Assembly: GCA_023384355.1 (NCBI GenBank)
Contig: JAHDWL010000002.1
Span: forward strand, 95,667-159,666
Direction: 5' to 3'
Source: Anaerolineae bacterium
Lineage (GTDB): Bacteria > Chloroflexota > Anaerolineae > Promineifilales > Promineifilaceae
Length of the DNA stretch: 64,000 nt
Shown: in pieces, positions 35,636-43,429 of the stretch
How the letters are laid out: every line of letters starts with the position of its first letter
Numbering within the stretch: the stretch's first letter is position 1
Made by a program: the position numbers and the translations under genes
Notes under the pieces: generated by a model
Databases searched by the model: none
What the model saw: only the letters and a program-made list of their open reading frames with translations
Told to the model about the DNA's origin: nothing

Positions 35636-36202
35636 CTACAACAGCAGGCCCATCACCAGGTCGTCCAGATATTCTCCGTCCCGAATGACGGCTCGCCTGC
35701 GTCGTCCCTCGGTGACGAAGCCACATTTCTCATATAGATGTATCGCTCGTTCATTGCGCGCGAAAACGTGCAACTCGATTCGCCTGATGATGCCGCCGTC
35801 CCGCGCCCAATGGATAGCTCGTTCCATTAACTGCCGGCCGATACCCTGGTCGCGCCAATCCTCCGCCACAGTGATCCCCAGCGTGGCCATGTGCCGGACG
35901 TTGCGCCGCCGGCCGCCCTCCAGCGTCAATTGACCGATGATGCGGCCGTCGCTTTCCGCAACAAGAAAGAGGCTGTTCTCCGCGCGTCCCATATCGCGGA
36001 TGATCCGCGATTCGGATTCAACCGTCGGCGAGAACTCATCCACCTCGGTGATCAGGTTTATCCCCGGCTCGGCGAAAATATGCCGGAAGTAGGTTATGAT
36101 CGCCGCCGCGTCTTCCGGCTGCGCCTCGCGGATGATATAAGATGGTTTGTCGCTCTGGATGGGTGTCAATCTTGTTCTGTCCGGCTGCAATGATGTCGCC
36201 AC
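35636..36202 (-). CDS. GNAT N-acetyltransferase (RimI/PhnO-like)
   Basis: 188 residues. YIIREAQPEDAAAIITYF opens a GNAT fold; the acetyl-CoA loop is DWRDQGIGRQLMERAIHWA, followed by LHVFARNERAIHLYEKCGF. Such enzymes acetylate proteins, polyamines or antibiotics; the substrate is not evident. It starts 11 bp after the MttB-family gene and ends before the glnA promoter. Confidence 0.88.
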   Translation of the reverse strand: MATSLQPDRTRLTPIQSDKPSYIIREAQPEDAAAIITYFRHIFAEPGINLITEVDEFSPTVESESRIIRDMGRAENSLFLVAESDGRIIGQLTLEGGRRRNVRHMATLGITVAEDWRDQGIGRQLMERAIHWARDGGIIRRIELHVFARNERAIHLYEKCGFVTEGRRRRAVIRDGEYLDDLVMGLLL

Positions 36203-36213
36203 AATGATACTCG

Positions 36214-37677
36214 CTACGCCACAGTTTGGATAAACGCTTTTCCCCTGGCCAGCAATTCTTCATGATCGTCCGGGGCGGGGGCGGTGCGCAGCAACTCAGC
36301 CGTTTGCTCGCGCAGGATTTTTTCGGCCGCGGGTTGTCCTTCCTGTTGCCACGCTTCCATGCTCCAGTGCGGGTAGAGAGGGCTGGTGTAGTAGCCGTCC
36401 TTGTAGCGCTCGAGGGTGGAAGGGACGGTCAGAAAATGGCCGCCCGGCCTGACCTCGTCGATCTCATCCAGGACGGCGTGGGCATTGTCCAACTGGAATC
36501 CGGCGGCGAACCGACGCGCCTGGTCGATGATCTCGTGGACGTGGACGATGGTCAGGGGGGATATGGCTTTCGAGCCGAGCGTGTCACCTATGAACGGGGC
36601 CAGCCCGCCCTTGACCATGCTGTAGGTCAGCGTGTTGAGCCAGTAGGTGTCGGCGGCGAGGAGATCCATCCCCCAGCCGGTGCCGCTGCCCGACGTTCCT
36701 GTATGCGGCAGACCGTAATGGGCCATCATCTCGGCGCAGGCGATGTTGATGAGAAGGCTCTGTGGGTCATAGAAGTTGGTCATGGTCTTCATGTCGAAGT
36801 AGACCGGGAGCATCCCCAAACTGATTGGCGCGCCGGGGCGGATGAGCTGGCTGATGGTCAGACCGGCCAGCAGCTCGGCCAGCAGCAATGCCAGTGTGCC
36901 GGCCGGCGTCATTGGCGTCGATGCTCCGGCCATGCTGTAGTTGGAATAGATGACCGGCAGCCCGCGCTCGACGGCAGCTTTTAGCTTGTCGGCCGTGCCT
37001 TCGTTGACCACCAGCGGCGACACGGGGTTGAAATAGGGGATGACAAACGGCTTGTCGGCCAGATCGCCGTGGAGCATTTCGAACATGTCGAGCACGGCCG
37101 GGAATTTGTACTCGTCGGAGACGAGCAGCACCAGCGCTTTGGTGGTGTTGGCAATCATCTCCAGGCTGGCGTAGAGATCGGTCAGTTCGACGGGCACATC
37201 CTGGACGATGCCGACGGTCGAGATGGCGTCGTAATGCGGCAACCGGCTGCCCAGCCGAACCATATCCTGCATGTGGCGGCAGGTGAAGGGCGTGGGATCA
37301 TCCGTCAGCGGGTCCTGGTAAAACAGCGCGGTGACGCCGATGCCGAAACGCAGGCTGTCATCGCCCAGCTTGAAAAGATGGTTGCCCCTGCGATCGAATA
37401 TGTCGATGGTCTTTGGCGCGGTGTGGATAGCCTCCTCGACTACAGCAGACGGCAGACGCAACACGCCGTCGGTGGCTGTTGTGCCGAGCTTTCCCTCAAG
37501 GAATCGCAGCACGCCGGGCGAGTCGATCCGTATCCCCGTATGTTTGAGGATGGTCAAGGCATAGTGATGAACCTGACTCTTCTGTTCTTCGGAAAGAAGA
37601 GTTAGCCTCGGCAGAACGTTATTCAACTCTGCGGACACGGGACGGCGGCCGCGGTCGCCGGATCGTCTTCGATGCAT
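36214..37677 (-). CDS. MttB-superfamily methyltransferase (non-pyrrolysine)
   Basis: 487 residues from the ATG at 37677, which has TTGAGG nine bases upstream; an in-frame start at 37740 lacks one. It matches trimethylamine methyltransferase family proteins: LRLPSAVVEEAIHTAPKTI, an aromatic/Gly-rich barrel, YGLPHTGTSGSGTGWG and DEVRPGGHFLTVPSTLERY near the end. The family moves methyl groups from quaternary amines (for example glycine betaine in MtgB) to a corrinoid protein. No in-frame amber codon is present, so this is the non-pyrrolysine branch. No corrinoid protein gene lies nearby, so the acceptor is unknown. Confidence 0.85.
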   Translation of the reverse strand: MHRRRSGDRGRRPVSAELNNVLPRLTLLSEEQKSQVHHYALTILKHTGIRIDSPGVLRFLEGKLGTTATDGVLRLPSAVVEEAIHTAPKTIDIFDRRGNHLFKLGDDSLRFGIGVTALFYQDPLTDDPTPFTCRHMQDMVRLGSRLPHYDAISTVGIVQDVPVELTDLYASLEMIANTTKALVLLVSDEYKFPAVLDMFEMLHGDLADKPFVIPYFNPVSPLVVNEGTADKLKAAVERGLPVIYSNYSMAGASTPMTPAGTLALLLAELLAGLTISQLIRPGAPISLGMLPVYFDMKTMTNFYDPQSLLINIACAEMMAHYGLPHTGTSGSGTGWGMDLLAADTYWLNTLTYSMVKGGLAPFIGDTLGSKAISPLTIVHVHEIIDQARRFAAGFQLDNAHAVLDEIDEVRPGGHFLTVPSTLERYKDGYYTSPLYPHWSMEAWQQEGQPAAEKILREQTAELLRTAPAPDDHEELLARGKAFIQTVA

Positions 37678-37759
37678 AGCGAGCCTCAAATTATTTGATG
37701 GAGATGGTGGATGGTATCGGAAAAGAGAGAGGGCTGCCAAGCAAAACGCCGGGTGTGGA

Positions 37760-39400
37760 TCAAAGCAAGGTTCTGGCCATATACAGACCGTCCAGCGTGA
37801 ACCCCTGCCGGGCGTAATATTCGCGGGTGCCGATGGCGCTAATCACGGCTATCCGACTGTAACCGGCGGCGCGGGCGATATCGGCCGCCCGCTCGATGAG
37901 CTTCACGCCCAACCCGATGTGCTGTGCCTCGCCGCGGCTATCATCGCCCAGGTTCAGCGCCGGACCGTAAACATGGACTTCGCGGATCATGGCATGACCG
38001 GCCAACTCCGGCAGCGGATGCGCGAGCGCCGGATCGGGCAGGGACAAGCGCAGGAAGCCGGCCACACGGCCGCCGGTCGGGGCGTCGCCGGCAGTCTCGA
38101 AGCTGAGGAAGTGCTCGGTGGTGGCATCGGTCTCATAAACCCGATCGCGCAGTTCCAACTCGTCGAGCTGCACCGGGTCGCGGCGGATCTCCCGGCAGCG
38201 AATGCACTGGCATGGTGTGCCTTGTTCGCGTAGCCGTTGCTGGGCGATCTGACGCAGGTTGGCTTTCTTGTTGCCGGCCACGATGTTGGTCGTCGGGATA
38301 TCGCGCACGACCCGGTTTAGGCGGACATAGGGTGGCACCTGGGCTTTGCAGGCAGCCAGTACCTCGACCACTTCCTCTTCGGTGTAGGGGACATAATCGC
38401 CGCGCAGCCAGTAGTCGTAAAGCTCAGCGTTGGGCACCAGCATGCATGGGTAGATCTTCAACTCGTCGGGACGGATGGCCGGGTCGGACCACAGGCGGCC
38501 GAAGTCGGCAATGTCTCCCTCGACCGTCGCGCCGTACAGGTTGGCCATCCAGTGGCCGTGGATTTTGAATCCCGCCAGCCGCAGCAAGCGGAAGGCGTCG
38601 CGAGTGCTCTGCACGTCGTGGCCGCGCTGGTTCAGCGCCAGCACGCGCTCATCAAGGGACTGGATACCGACCTGCACCTTGGTGACGCCCAGATAGCGAA
38701 ACCAGCGCAGTTCGTCCACGTCAACATGATCCTGGCGCGTCTCGACGACAAGCCCGACATTGCGACGAATCCCGACCGCGTTGGCCGCCTGGGCCTCCGG
38801 CAGTGTGGCCGCCTCGAAGCCGTTGAGGGCGTCGAAACAGCGCTTGACGAACCATTCCTGATAGTCGCGCCGGTAGCTCGACCACGTGCCGCCCAGTATG
38901 AGCAACTCGATCTTTTCCGTCGGGTGACCGATCTTTTCCAGCGCGTGCAGGCGCGAGGCGGTCTGGGCATAGGGATCGAACCCGTGACGTTCCGCCCGTT
39001 GCGCGCCCGGCTCGTCGTGGAGATAGCTCTTGGGCATCCGGACGTCGGTCGGGCAGAAGATGCACTTGCCGGGACAGGGGTATGGCTTGGTCAGGACAGT
39101 GACCACCGACACGCCCGATTGGGTCCGCATGGGTTTCATCTGCAGATGGGCGCGCGTGTCGGGGTCGAAGGTCATGTAGCCTGCGATGCAAAGCTGTTCG
39201 TAGGCGGTAAGAACCTGCGCCTTGGAAAGCCACGGCAGCCCGCGGCGGGCGAAATCCTGAATGGTGCGGTTGTAGCGCTTGCCGGTGAGGGGTTCCTGAC
39301 GCGTGAGAGCGGCGATTAACTCGATTAGAAGCGCTTCGCGGCCGGCAATATCGATCGGCTCGTTGCGCGCCTGCCAGGCAATCTCCCGCTCAAGGTTCAT
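37760..39400 (-). CDS. elp3: Elp3-family radical SAM/GNAT tRNA-modifying enzyme
   Basis: 546 residues. Radical-SAM ligands lie in CPGKCIFC (Cys109, Cys113, Cys116) with the Elp3 continuation PTDVRMPKSYLHDEPG; LLILGGTWSSYRRDYQ and VKVQVGIQSLDERVL-like motifs follow. A zinc-type cluster GTPCQCIRCREI and a C-terminal acetyltransferase domain (GLGVKLIERAADIARAAGY) complete the Elp3 layout. Elp3 forms carboxymethyl-uridine-type groups at tRNA U34. Standalone bacterial Elp3 is known in Chloroflexota (Dehalococcoides). It starts five bases downstream of the LLM gene. Confidence 0.92.
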   Translation of the reverse strand: MNLEREIAWQARNEPIDIAGREALLIELIAALTRQEPLTGKRYNRTIQDFARRGLPWLSKAQVLTAYEQLCIAGYMTFDPDTRAHLQMKPMRTQSGVSVVTVLTKPYPCPGKCIFCPTDVRMPKSYLHDEPGAQRAERHGFDPYAQTASRLHALEKIGHPTEKIELLILGGTWSSYRRDYQEWFVKRCFDALNGFEAATLPEAQAANAVGIRRNVGLVVETRQDHVDVDELRWFRYLGVTKVQVGIQSLDERVLALNQRGHDVQSTRDAFRLLRLAGFKIHGHWMANLYGATVEGDIADFGRLWSDPAIRPDELKIYPCMLVPNAELYDYWLRGDYVPYTEEEVVEVLAACKAQVPPYVRLNRVVRDIPTTNIVAGNKKANLRQIAQQRLREQGTPCQCIRCREIRRDPVQLDELELRDRVYETDATTEHFLSFETAGDAPTGGRVAGFLRLSLPDPALAHPLPELAGHAMIREVHVYGPALNLGDDSRGEAQHIGLGVKLIERAADIARAAGYSRIAVISAIGTREYYARQGFTLDGLYMARTLL

Positions 39401-39405
39401 CAGTG

Positions 39406-40440
39406 TCAGGCGATCTCCGCCGCCAGCTCGACCATGGTGCGCAGCGTTTCTACGTCAAACACGGTCAGGTTGAGTGTCGTTGCCGGGCTGTCGCGCCAGA
39501 TTGTGAGTCGTTCGCGGACGCGCTCGCGCGGCCCGACGAGAGCCACGGCGTCGATCAGTTCGGCCGGCACGCGAGCCATCGCCGCGCCCTTGTCGCCGGA
39601 CAGGTACAGGTTCTGTATCTCGGTCGCCGCGGCCTCGAATCCATAACGCGCGGCCAGGTCATAGTAGAAGTTCTTGCCGCGCGCGCCCATGCCGCCGATG
39701 TAGAGGGCCAGCATCGGTCGCAACATGTTGTAGCAGATGTCGAGATTGTCGTTGATGACCACGGACACCGTCGGCGCGATGTCGAAGCTGTCCAGCGTCT
39801 TGCCAGCGCGGGCAAGACCAGCGTCGACGTGGGCTTTAAATACGTCGTTGTAGCGTTCCGGCGCGAAGAAGATTGGCAGCCAGCCGTCGGCAATCTCGGC
39901 CGCCAGCTCGACGTTTTTGGGGCCGATGGCTGCCAGGTAGACAGGTATGTCCGGAGTGGCCACCAGCGTGCTCTTCAGCGGCTTGCCCAGGCCGGTGGCG
40001 TCATCGCCGCGATAGGGGATCTGATAGTGCCGCCCTTCGTGGGTCAGGGGAGCTTCGCGGCGGAAAATGGCGCGCACGATTTCGACATACTCGCGCGTTC
40101 GAGCCAGCGGCTGGGCATAGCTGACGCCGTGCCACCCTTCCACGACCTGCGGCCCGGACATTCCCAGCCCCATCAGGAAACGGCCGCCCGATAGCTGGTT
40201 GAGCGTCATGGCCGTCATGGCCGCGTTGGCCGGGGTGCGGCCGGGCATTTGCATGATGGCCGTGCCCAGCTTGATGCGCTCGGTCAGCGCGCCCAGCCAG
40301 GTCAGCGGGGTGACGGCGTCGGAGCCGTAGGCCTCGGCCGTCCAGACGGCGTAGACACCCAGCCGGTCGGCTTCGCGCACCAGTTCAATCGGCAGTTCAA
40401 GTTTCCCGGCGGCGTAGCCGAGCATGAGACCAAGACGCAT
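39406..40440 (-). CDS. LLM-class (luciferase-like) F420-dependent oxidoreductase
   Basis: 344 residues from the ATG at 40440, which has GAGAGGA before it; upstream in-frame residues overlap vapC and are rejected. [50 protein letters not shown] and [20 protein letters not shown] match F420-dependent LLM enzymes such as methylene-tetrahydromethanopterin-reductase-like proteins. The electron carrier (F420 or FMN) and substrate are inferred only from family. It is 16 bp from vapC and 5 bp from elp3, so the group may be one transcript. Confidence 0.85.
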   Translation of the reverse strand: MRLGLMLGYAAGKLELPIELVREADRLGVYAVWTAEAYGSDAVTPLTWLGALTERIKLGTAIMQMPGRTPANAAMTAMTLNQLSGGRFLMGLGMSGPQVVEGWHGVSYAQPLARTREYVEIVRAIFRREAPLTHEGRHYQIPYRGDDATGLGKPLKSTLVATPDIPVYLAAIGPKNVELAAEIADGWLPIFFAPERYNDVFKAHVDAGLARAGKTLDSFDIAPTVSVVINDNLDICYNMLRPMLALYIGGMGARGKNFYYDLAARYGFEAAATEIQNLYLSGDKGAAMARVPAELIDAVALVGPRERVRERLTIWRDSPATTLNLTVFDVETLRTMVELAAEIA

Positions 40441-40456
40441 GGTAATCCTCTCCGAT

Positions 40457-40867
40457 TTATATCTGTTTTTTGAAGGGAAGGGTTTCCATTTGAACGATCC
40501 CCGACAACGCAGCGATTTCCGGGTCTTTATGAACCAGGACAGCTTTATTTCTGATGGCCATTGCCGCAATCAAGGCGTCGGCCAGAGATACATGGTAAGT
40601 CGCTTTCAGGCGTCCAGCCGTTAGCAATGAGGGTTCGTCCAGACTCCAAAGTATCGTCGCCGGCAACTGTTTAAGCAAGGCATAGCGTTTATCAGCAACG
40701 TCTTCGGGTTGTTCCTGTAAGGTTATATAGTAGGTTTCCAGAAGCGCAAGGAACGGTAAAAAGACTTCTTCATTCCGCAGGAGCGTCTCGACACGCTGTG
40801 CGCCTTCTTCATCTTCCAGAAACACCATGACGGCTGATGTATCGAGCAAGTAGGAAGTCTTACTCAC
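40457..40867 (-). CDS. vapC: VapC-type PIN-domain toxin
   Basis: 136 residues. The four acidic residues of a PIN nuclease are visible: Asp9 (LLDTSAV), Glu44 (LLETYY), Asp97 (SLADALIAA) and Asp115 (VHKDPE). VapC toxins cut tRNA or rRNA in the cytoplasm. It uses a GTG start that overlaps the antitoxin stop by 8 bp, standard for vapBC. All catalytic residues are present, so it is likely active. The RNA target cannot be read. Confidence 0.9.
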   Translation of the reverse strand: MSKTSYLLDTSAVMVFLEDEEGAQRVETLLRNEEVFLPFLALLETYYITLQEQPEDVADKRYALLKQLPATILWSLDEPSLLTAGRLKATYHVSLADALIAAMAIRNKAVLVHKDPEIAALSGIVQMETLPFKKQI

Positions 40868-41087
40868 CCAGACTGTCCTCCTGTCGAGAGATGAACAATC
40901 TTTCAGTCAATCGCTCACCTTTCGCGGAGCCTCGCAACGCCTTTATTGGATCTGCCGGGATAGGAATAATCTTGATAACTTGTCCGTCATCGATCCATTC
41001 CAGAAAATCTCCCCCCTGAATGTTATAACGCTCGCGGATGAATGCCGGGACCGCCGTCTGTGCTCGTTTTGTGACTGTTGTTCTCAA
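40860..41087 (-). CDS. vapB: VapB-type AbrB/SpoVT antitoxin
   Basis: 75 residues from a TTG at 41087 with GAGGTG six bases upstream. The frame is open further upstream, but that would read through the operator. The N-terminus (RTTVTKRAQTAVPAFIRERY) is an AbrB swapped-hairpin DNA-binding motif; the C-terminal ~35 residues (ADPIKALRGSAKGERL) should wrap the toxin. It overlaps vapC by 8 bp. The promoter and inverted repeats at 41102-41157 suggest autorepression by the VapBC complex. Confidence 0.85.
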   Translation of the reverse strand: MRTTVTKRAQTAVPAFIRERYNIQGGDFLEWIDDGQVIKIIPIPADPIKALRGSAKGERLTERLFISRQEDSLGE

Positions 41088-41101
41088 CTTGTTCACCTCG
41101 T

Positions 41102-41157
41102 ACTTGATTTTACAAGTCAAAATAATGAATTGCAAGTCGAACGAATTAAACGACTTG
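41102..41157 (-). promoter_or_regulatory. vapBC promoter and nested operator
   Basis: On the minus strand -35 TTGCAA (41130-41135) and -10 TAAAAT (41107-41112) have a 17-bp spacer. The -10 is the exact centre of the palindrome ACTTG-ATTTTA-CAAGT (41102-41117). A second inverted repeat, CAAGTCG-N11-CGACTTG (41133-41157), covers and extends beyond the -35. Confidence 0.7.
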
Positions 41158-41230
41158 TGGATTGTCCGTCGCTGTGTTACAGATACTGTCCACATGGTGC
41201 GATGTCATCGCCGCATCAGGCCGAGGTGGG

Positions 41231-41265
41231 GCAAATACAAACAGCCGCTCGTGGATAGAGCGGCT
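41231..41265 (-). terminator. terminator of tRNA-Glu(UUC)
   Basis: An 8-bp perfect stem AGCCGCTC/GAGCGGCT (41243-41250 with 41258-41265) is followed on the minus strand by GTTTGTATTTG, starting seven bases after the tRNA. Confidence 0.75.
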
Positions 41266-41271
41266 GCGCTG

Positions 41272-41344
41272 TGCCCTCACGGGGATTCGAACCCCGGTTT
41301 CGGCCTTGAAAGGGCCACGTCCTGGTCCCCTAGACGATGAGGGC
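41272..41344 (-). tRNA. tRNA-Glu (anticodon UUC)
   Basis: A 73-nt cloverleaf on the minus strand. The acceptor stem GCCCTCA/TGAGGGC and discriminator A are intact. The anticodon arm TGGCC-CTTTCAA-GGCCG has TTC, and the T arm is CGGGG-TTCGAAT-CCCCG. CCA is not encoded. It has its own promoter and terminator and lies between vapBC and the tandem GNAT gene. Confidence 0.96.
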
Positions 41345-41355
41345 AACGAGGATGG

Positions 41356-41384
41356 ATTTTAGCATTGAGGCGGCAGCCGGTCAA
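41356..41384 (-). promoter_or_regulatory. tRNA-Glu(UUC) promoter
   Basis: A -35 TTGACC (41379-41384), 17-bp spacer and extended -10 TGC-TAAAAT (41356-41361). The start is near 41349, just before the tRNA. Confidence 0.75.
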
Positions 41385-41432
41385 ACAATCGGCTAGAATT
41401 GCTCTCACCACCAGCATGTCAGGTGCTCGCCT

Positions 41433-42341
41433 ATGTTCCACTTACATCACCATGACATTCGACCGATTGGGCCAGAGGACGCGGCCGCGTTGTTTGTCGT
41501 CCAGGCCGCTATCGAACCAGTCGATGCCGGCGGGATGCTCGAGTGGGTCGGCGAGCTGGAAGAGCGCCTGGAATCCGGCGGCCTGGCATGGGTTGTGGTC
41601 CGTGGGCGCAAGTTGGCCGGATACGCTGCCATCGATCCCGTACCCGGGTTGCCGGGCGTCTACGATTTGAGCGGCGGGATCGTTCCGGCGTGGCGTGGGC
41701 AGGGACTGGGCACGCGCCTGCTGCGGCACGTCCAGGACGCGGCCGGACCGGCGGGCGCAAGATATTTGTCCTGTCGCGTCGACAGCCTGGGGGTTGGGAC
41801 GGCGAGGTTTCTCCTGGGGCGGGATTTCTACATTGAGCATGAGGAATGCCTGCTGGAGTTGGCTGACCTGGCAAGCCTGCCGCCTGTCCCGGAATCACCG
41901 GCGGCCGATTTGCTGACGATGCCGGCGGAGCGGGCAGCGACCGAGTTCTGTCGAGTCTACAACGAGAGTTTCGCCGGGCGGCCATGGTCACAACCCTATT
42001 CGGAGGCGGAGGTCGCCGCTCTTCTGGTCAATCCGGAAGACCTGCTCTTCGCTGTGGTCGATGGTCGGGCGGTCGGCGTTGTGTGGCATGAGGTTCTGAC
42101 GGATGGCCGCGGGCGGGTGGAGCCTCTGGGGATCGTCCCACAGCATCAGGGACAGGGGCTTGGCCGCCGGTTATTGCTGGCGGCGTTGCATGACCTCCAA
42201 CGGCACGGCGCGGGCGTACTGGAGATCGGTGTCTGGCGCGATAATCGGGTGGCCCTCAATCTGTATCGCAGCCTCGGCTTCCAGGAGCGCGACAACTGGT
42301 ATTTTGTGGCCTGTGATGTGGTCGGGCGGACTGAAGACTGA
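41433..42341 (+). CDS. tandem GNAT acetyltransferase
   Basis: 302 residues forming two GNAT domains. The first carries VPAWRGQGLGTRLLRHVQ (about 88-105) and the second VPQHQGQGLGRRLLLAAL (about 232-250), both with intact acetyl-CoA loops; the second ends with VALNLYRSLGF. The arrangement resembles mycothiol synthase MshD and other double GNATs. No mycothiol pathway gene lies nearby, so the substrate is unknown. The start follows the tRNA-Glu promoter region and no distinct promoter was assigned. Confidence 0.85.
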   Translation: MFHLHHHDIRPIGPEDAAALFVVQAAIEPVDAGGMLEWVGELEERLESGGLAWVVVRGRKLAGYAAIDPVPGLPGVYDLSGGIVPAWRGQGLGTRLLRHVQDAAGPAGARYLSCRVDSLGVGTARFLLGRDFYIEHEECLLELADLASLPPVPESPAADLLTMPAERAATEFCRVYNESFAGRPWSQPYSEAEVAALLVNPEDLLFAVVDGRAVGVVWHEVLTDGRGRVEPLGIVPQHQGQGLGRRLLLAALHDLQRHGAGVLEIGVWRDNRVALNLYRSLGFQERDNWYFVACDVVGRTED

Positions 42342-42362
42342 ATAAGAGCTGCCGCTAACCCA

Positions 42363-42390
42363 TTGCGCATCGGACGAATGTTCTTAAAAT
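42363..42390 (+). promoter_or_regulatory. promoter of the MoxR/VWA gene pair
   Basis: A -35 TTGCGC (42363-42368) and -10 TAAAAT (42385-42390) with a 16-bp spacer, 75 bp before the MoxR start. Confidence 0.5.
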
Positions 42391-42465
42391 AATCGTCAGC
42401 AATCGAGTATCGGTAGAAGGGTTCGGCTTCGGCCGGGCCGCAAGTTAAAAACGGAGATCACGCGC

Positions 42466-43395
42466 ATGATGTTCAAAGACAGAGCCGACGTGAGCCGGCG
42501 TTTGGGCAAGCAGCAATATATTGCGTCCGACGAGATCGCTACGGTGATCTATCTGGCGCAGGCGTTGTGCAAGCCGATCCTGGCCGAAGGACCCGCCGGG
42601 GTGGGCAAGACGGAACTGGCGAAGGCATGGGCGGCCGCCCTGAATGCGCCTCTGGTCCGCCTCCAATGCTATGAGGGCCTCGACGAGAGCAAGGCTCTTT
42701 ACGAGTGGGAGTATGCCAAGCAGATGCTCTACACCCAGCTCCTGCGCGACACGTTGCACAACGTGTTGGGCGATGTCGGGAGTTTGGCCGAGGCTGCCGG
42801 CCGGTTGGCACAAGAGGAAGATGTTTTCTTCTCGGAGAACTTCCTGTTGCCCCGTCCTCTGCTGAAGGCCATGACCTCCGATGAGCCGGTCGTGCTCCTC
42901 ATCGACGAGATCGACCGCGCTGATGTCGAGTTCGAAGCCTTTTTACTCGAAGTCCTCAGCGATTTCCAGGTCACCGTGCCTGAACTGGGCACAATCCATG
43001 CCAAACACCAGCCAATGGTCCTCCTGACCAGCAATAACACTCGCGAGCTGAGCGAGGCGCTCAAGCGGCGCTGTCTCTATCTCCACATCGGTTACCCTAC
43101 TCTCGAAGCGGAAATGGACATTGTGCGCCTGAAGGTGCCGGATCTGCGACCGGAACTGGCTCGGCAGGCGGTGGCCACCGTGCAGCAATTGCGCAATATG
43201 GATCTGCGGAAGGTGCCCAGCATCAGCGAGACGCTCGACTGGGCGCGGGCACTGGTAGCGCTCAATGCTCGTTCCATTGACGAAGAAACGATGAATAATA
43301 CCCTTACCGTGTTGCTGAAGTATGAGGCTGATGTGCAGAAGGCGCGAAGGAATATGGGCAGCGGCGGCCGGCGCGGGCCCGCTAACCGGCCGTAG
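42466..43395 (+). CDS. MoxR-family AAA+ ATPase
   Basis: 309 residues. Walker A GPAGVGKTEL (about 43-52), Walker B LLIDEIDRAD, sensor 1 LTSNNTRELSEALKRRCLYL and a C-terminal lid identify a MoxR-type AAA+ chaperone. Together with VWA proteins, MoxR ATPases insert metals or mature enzyme complexes such as CO dehydrogenase or methanol dehydrogenase. The VWA partner follows 34 bp downstream. No metalloenzyme substrate gene is adjacent. Confidence 0.92.
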   Translation: MMFKDRADVSRRLGKQQYIASDEIATVIYLAQALCKPILAEGPAGVGKTELAKAWAAALNAPLVRLQCYEGLDESKALYEWEYAKQMLYTQLLRDTLHNVLGDVGSLAEAAGRLAQEEDVFFSENFLLPRPLLKAMTSDEPVVLLIDEIDRADVEFEAFLLEVLSDFQVTVPELGTIHAKHQPMVLLTSNNTRELSEALKRRCLYLHIGYPTLEAEMDIVRLKVPDLRPELARQAVATVQQLRNMDLRKVPSISETLDWARALVALNARSIDEETMNNTLTVLLKYEADVQKARRNMGSGGRRGPANRP

Positions 43396-43429
43396 GTCAA
43401 GACGAGGCAACCAGAGGACGAGGCGAACC

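Noticed and set aside
36214..37677. Pyrrolysine-containing trimethylamine methyltransferase
   Set aside because: The reading frame has no in-frame TAG across the catalytic region, so it belongs to the non-pyrrolysine branch.
40440..40569. 43-residue N-terminal extension of the LLM oxidoreductase
   Set aside because: It would overlap the end of vapC; the family-like N-terminus and a ribosome site begin at 40440.
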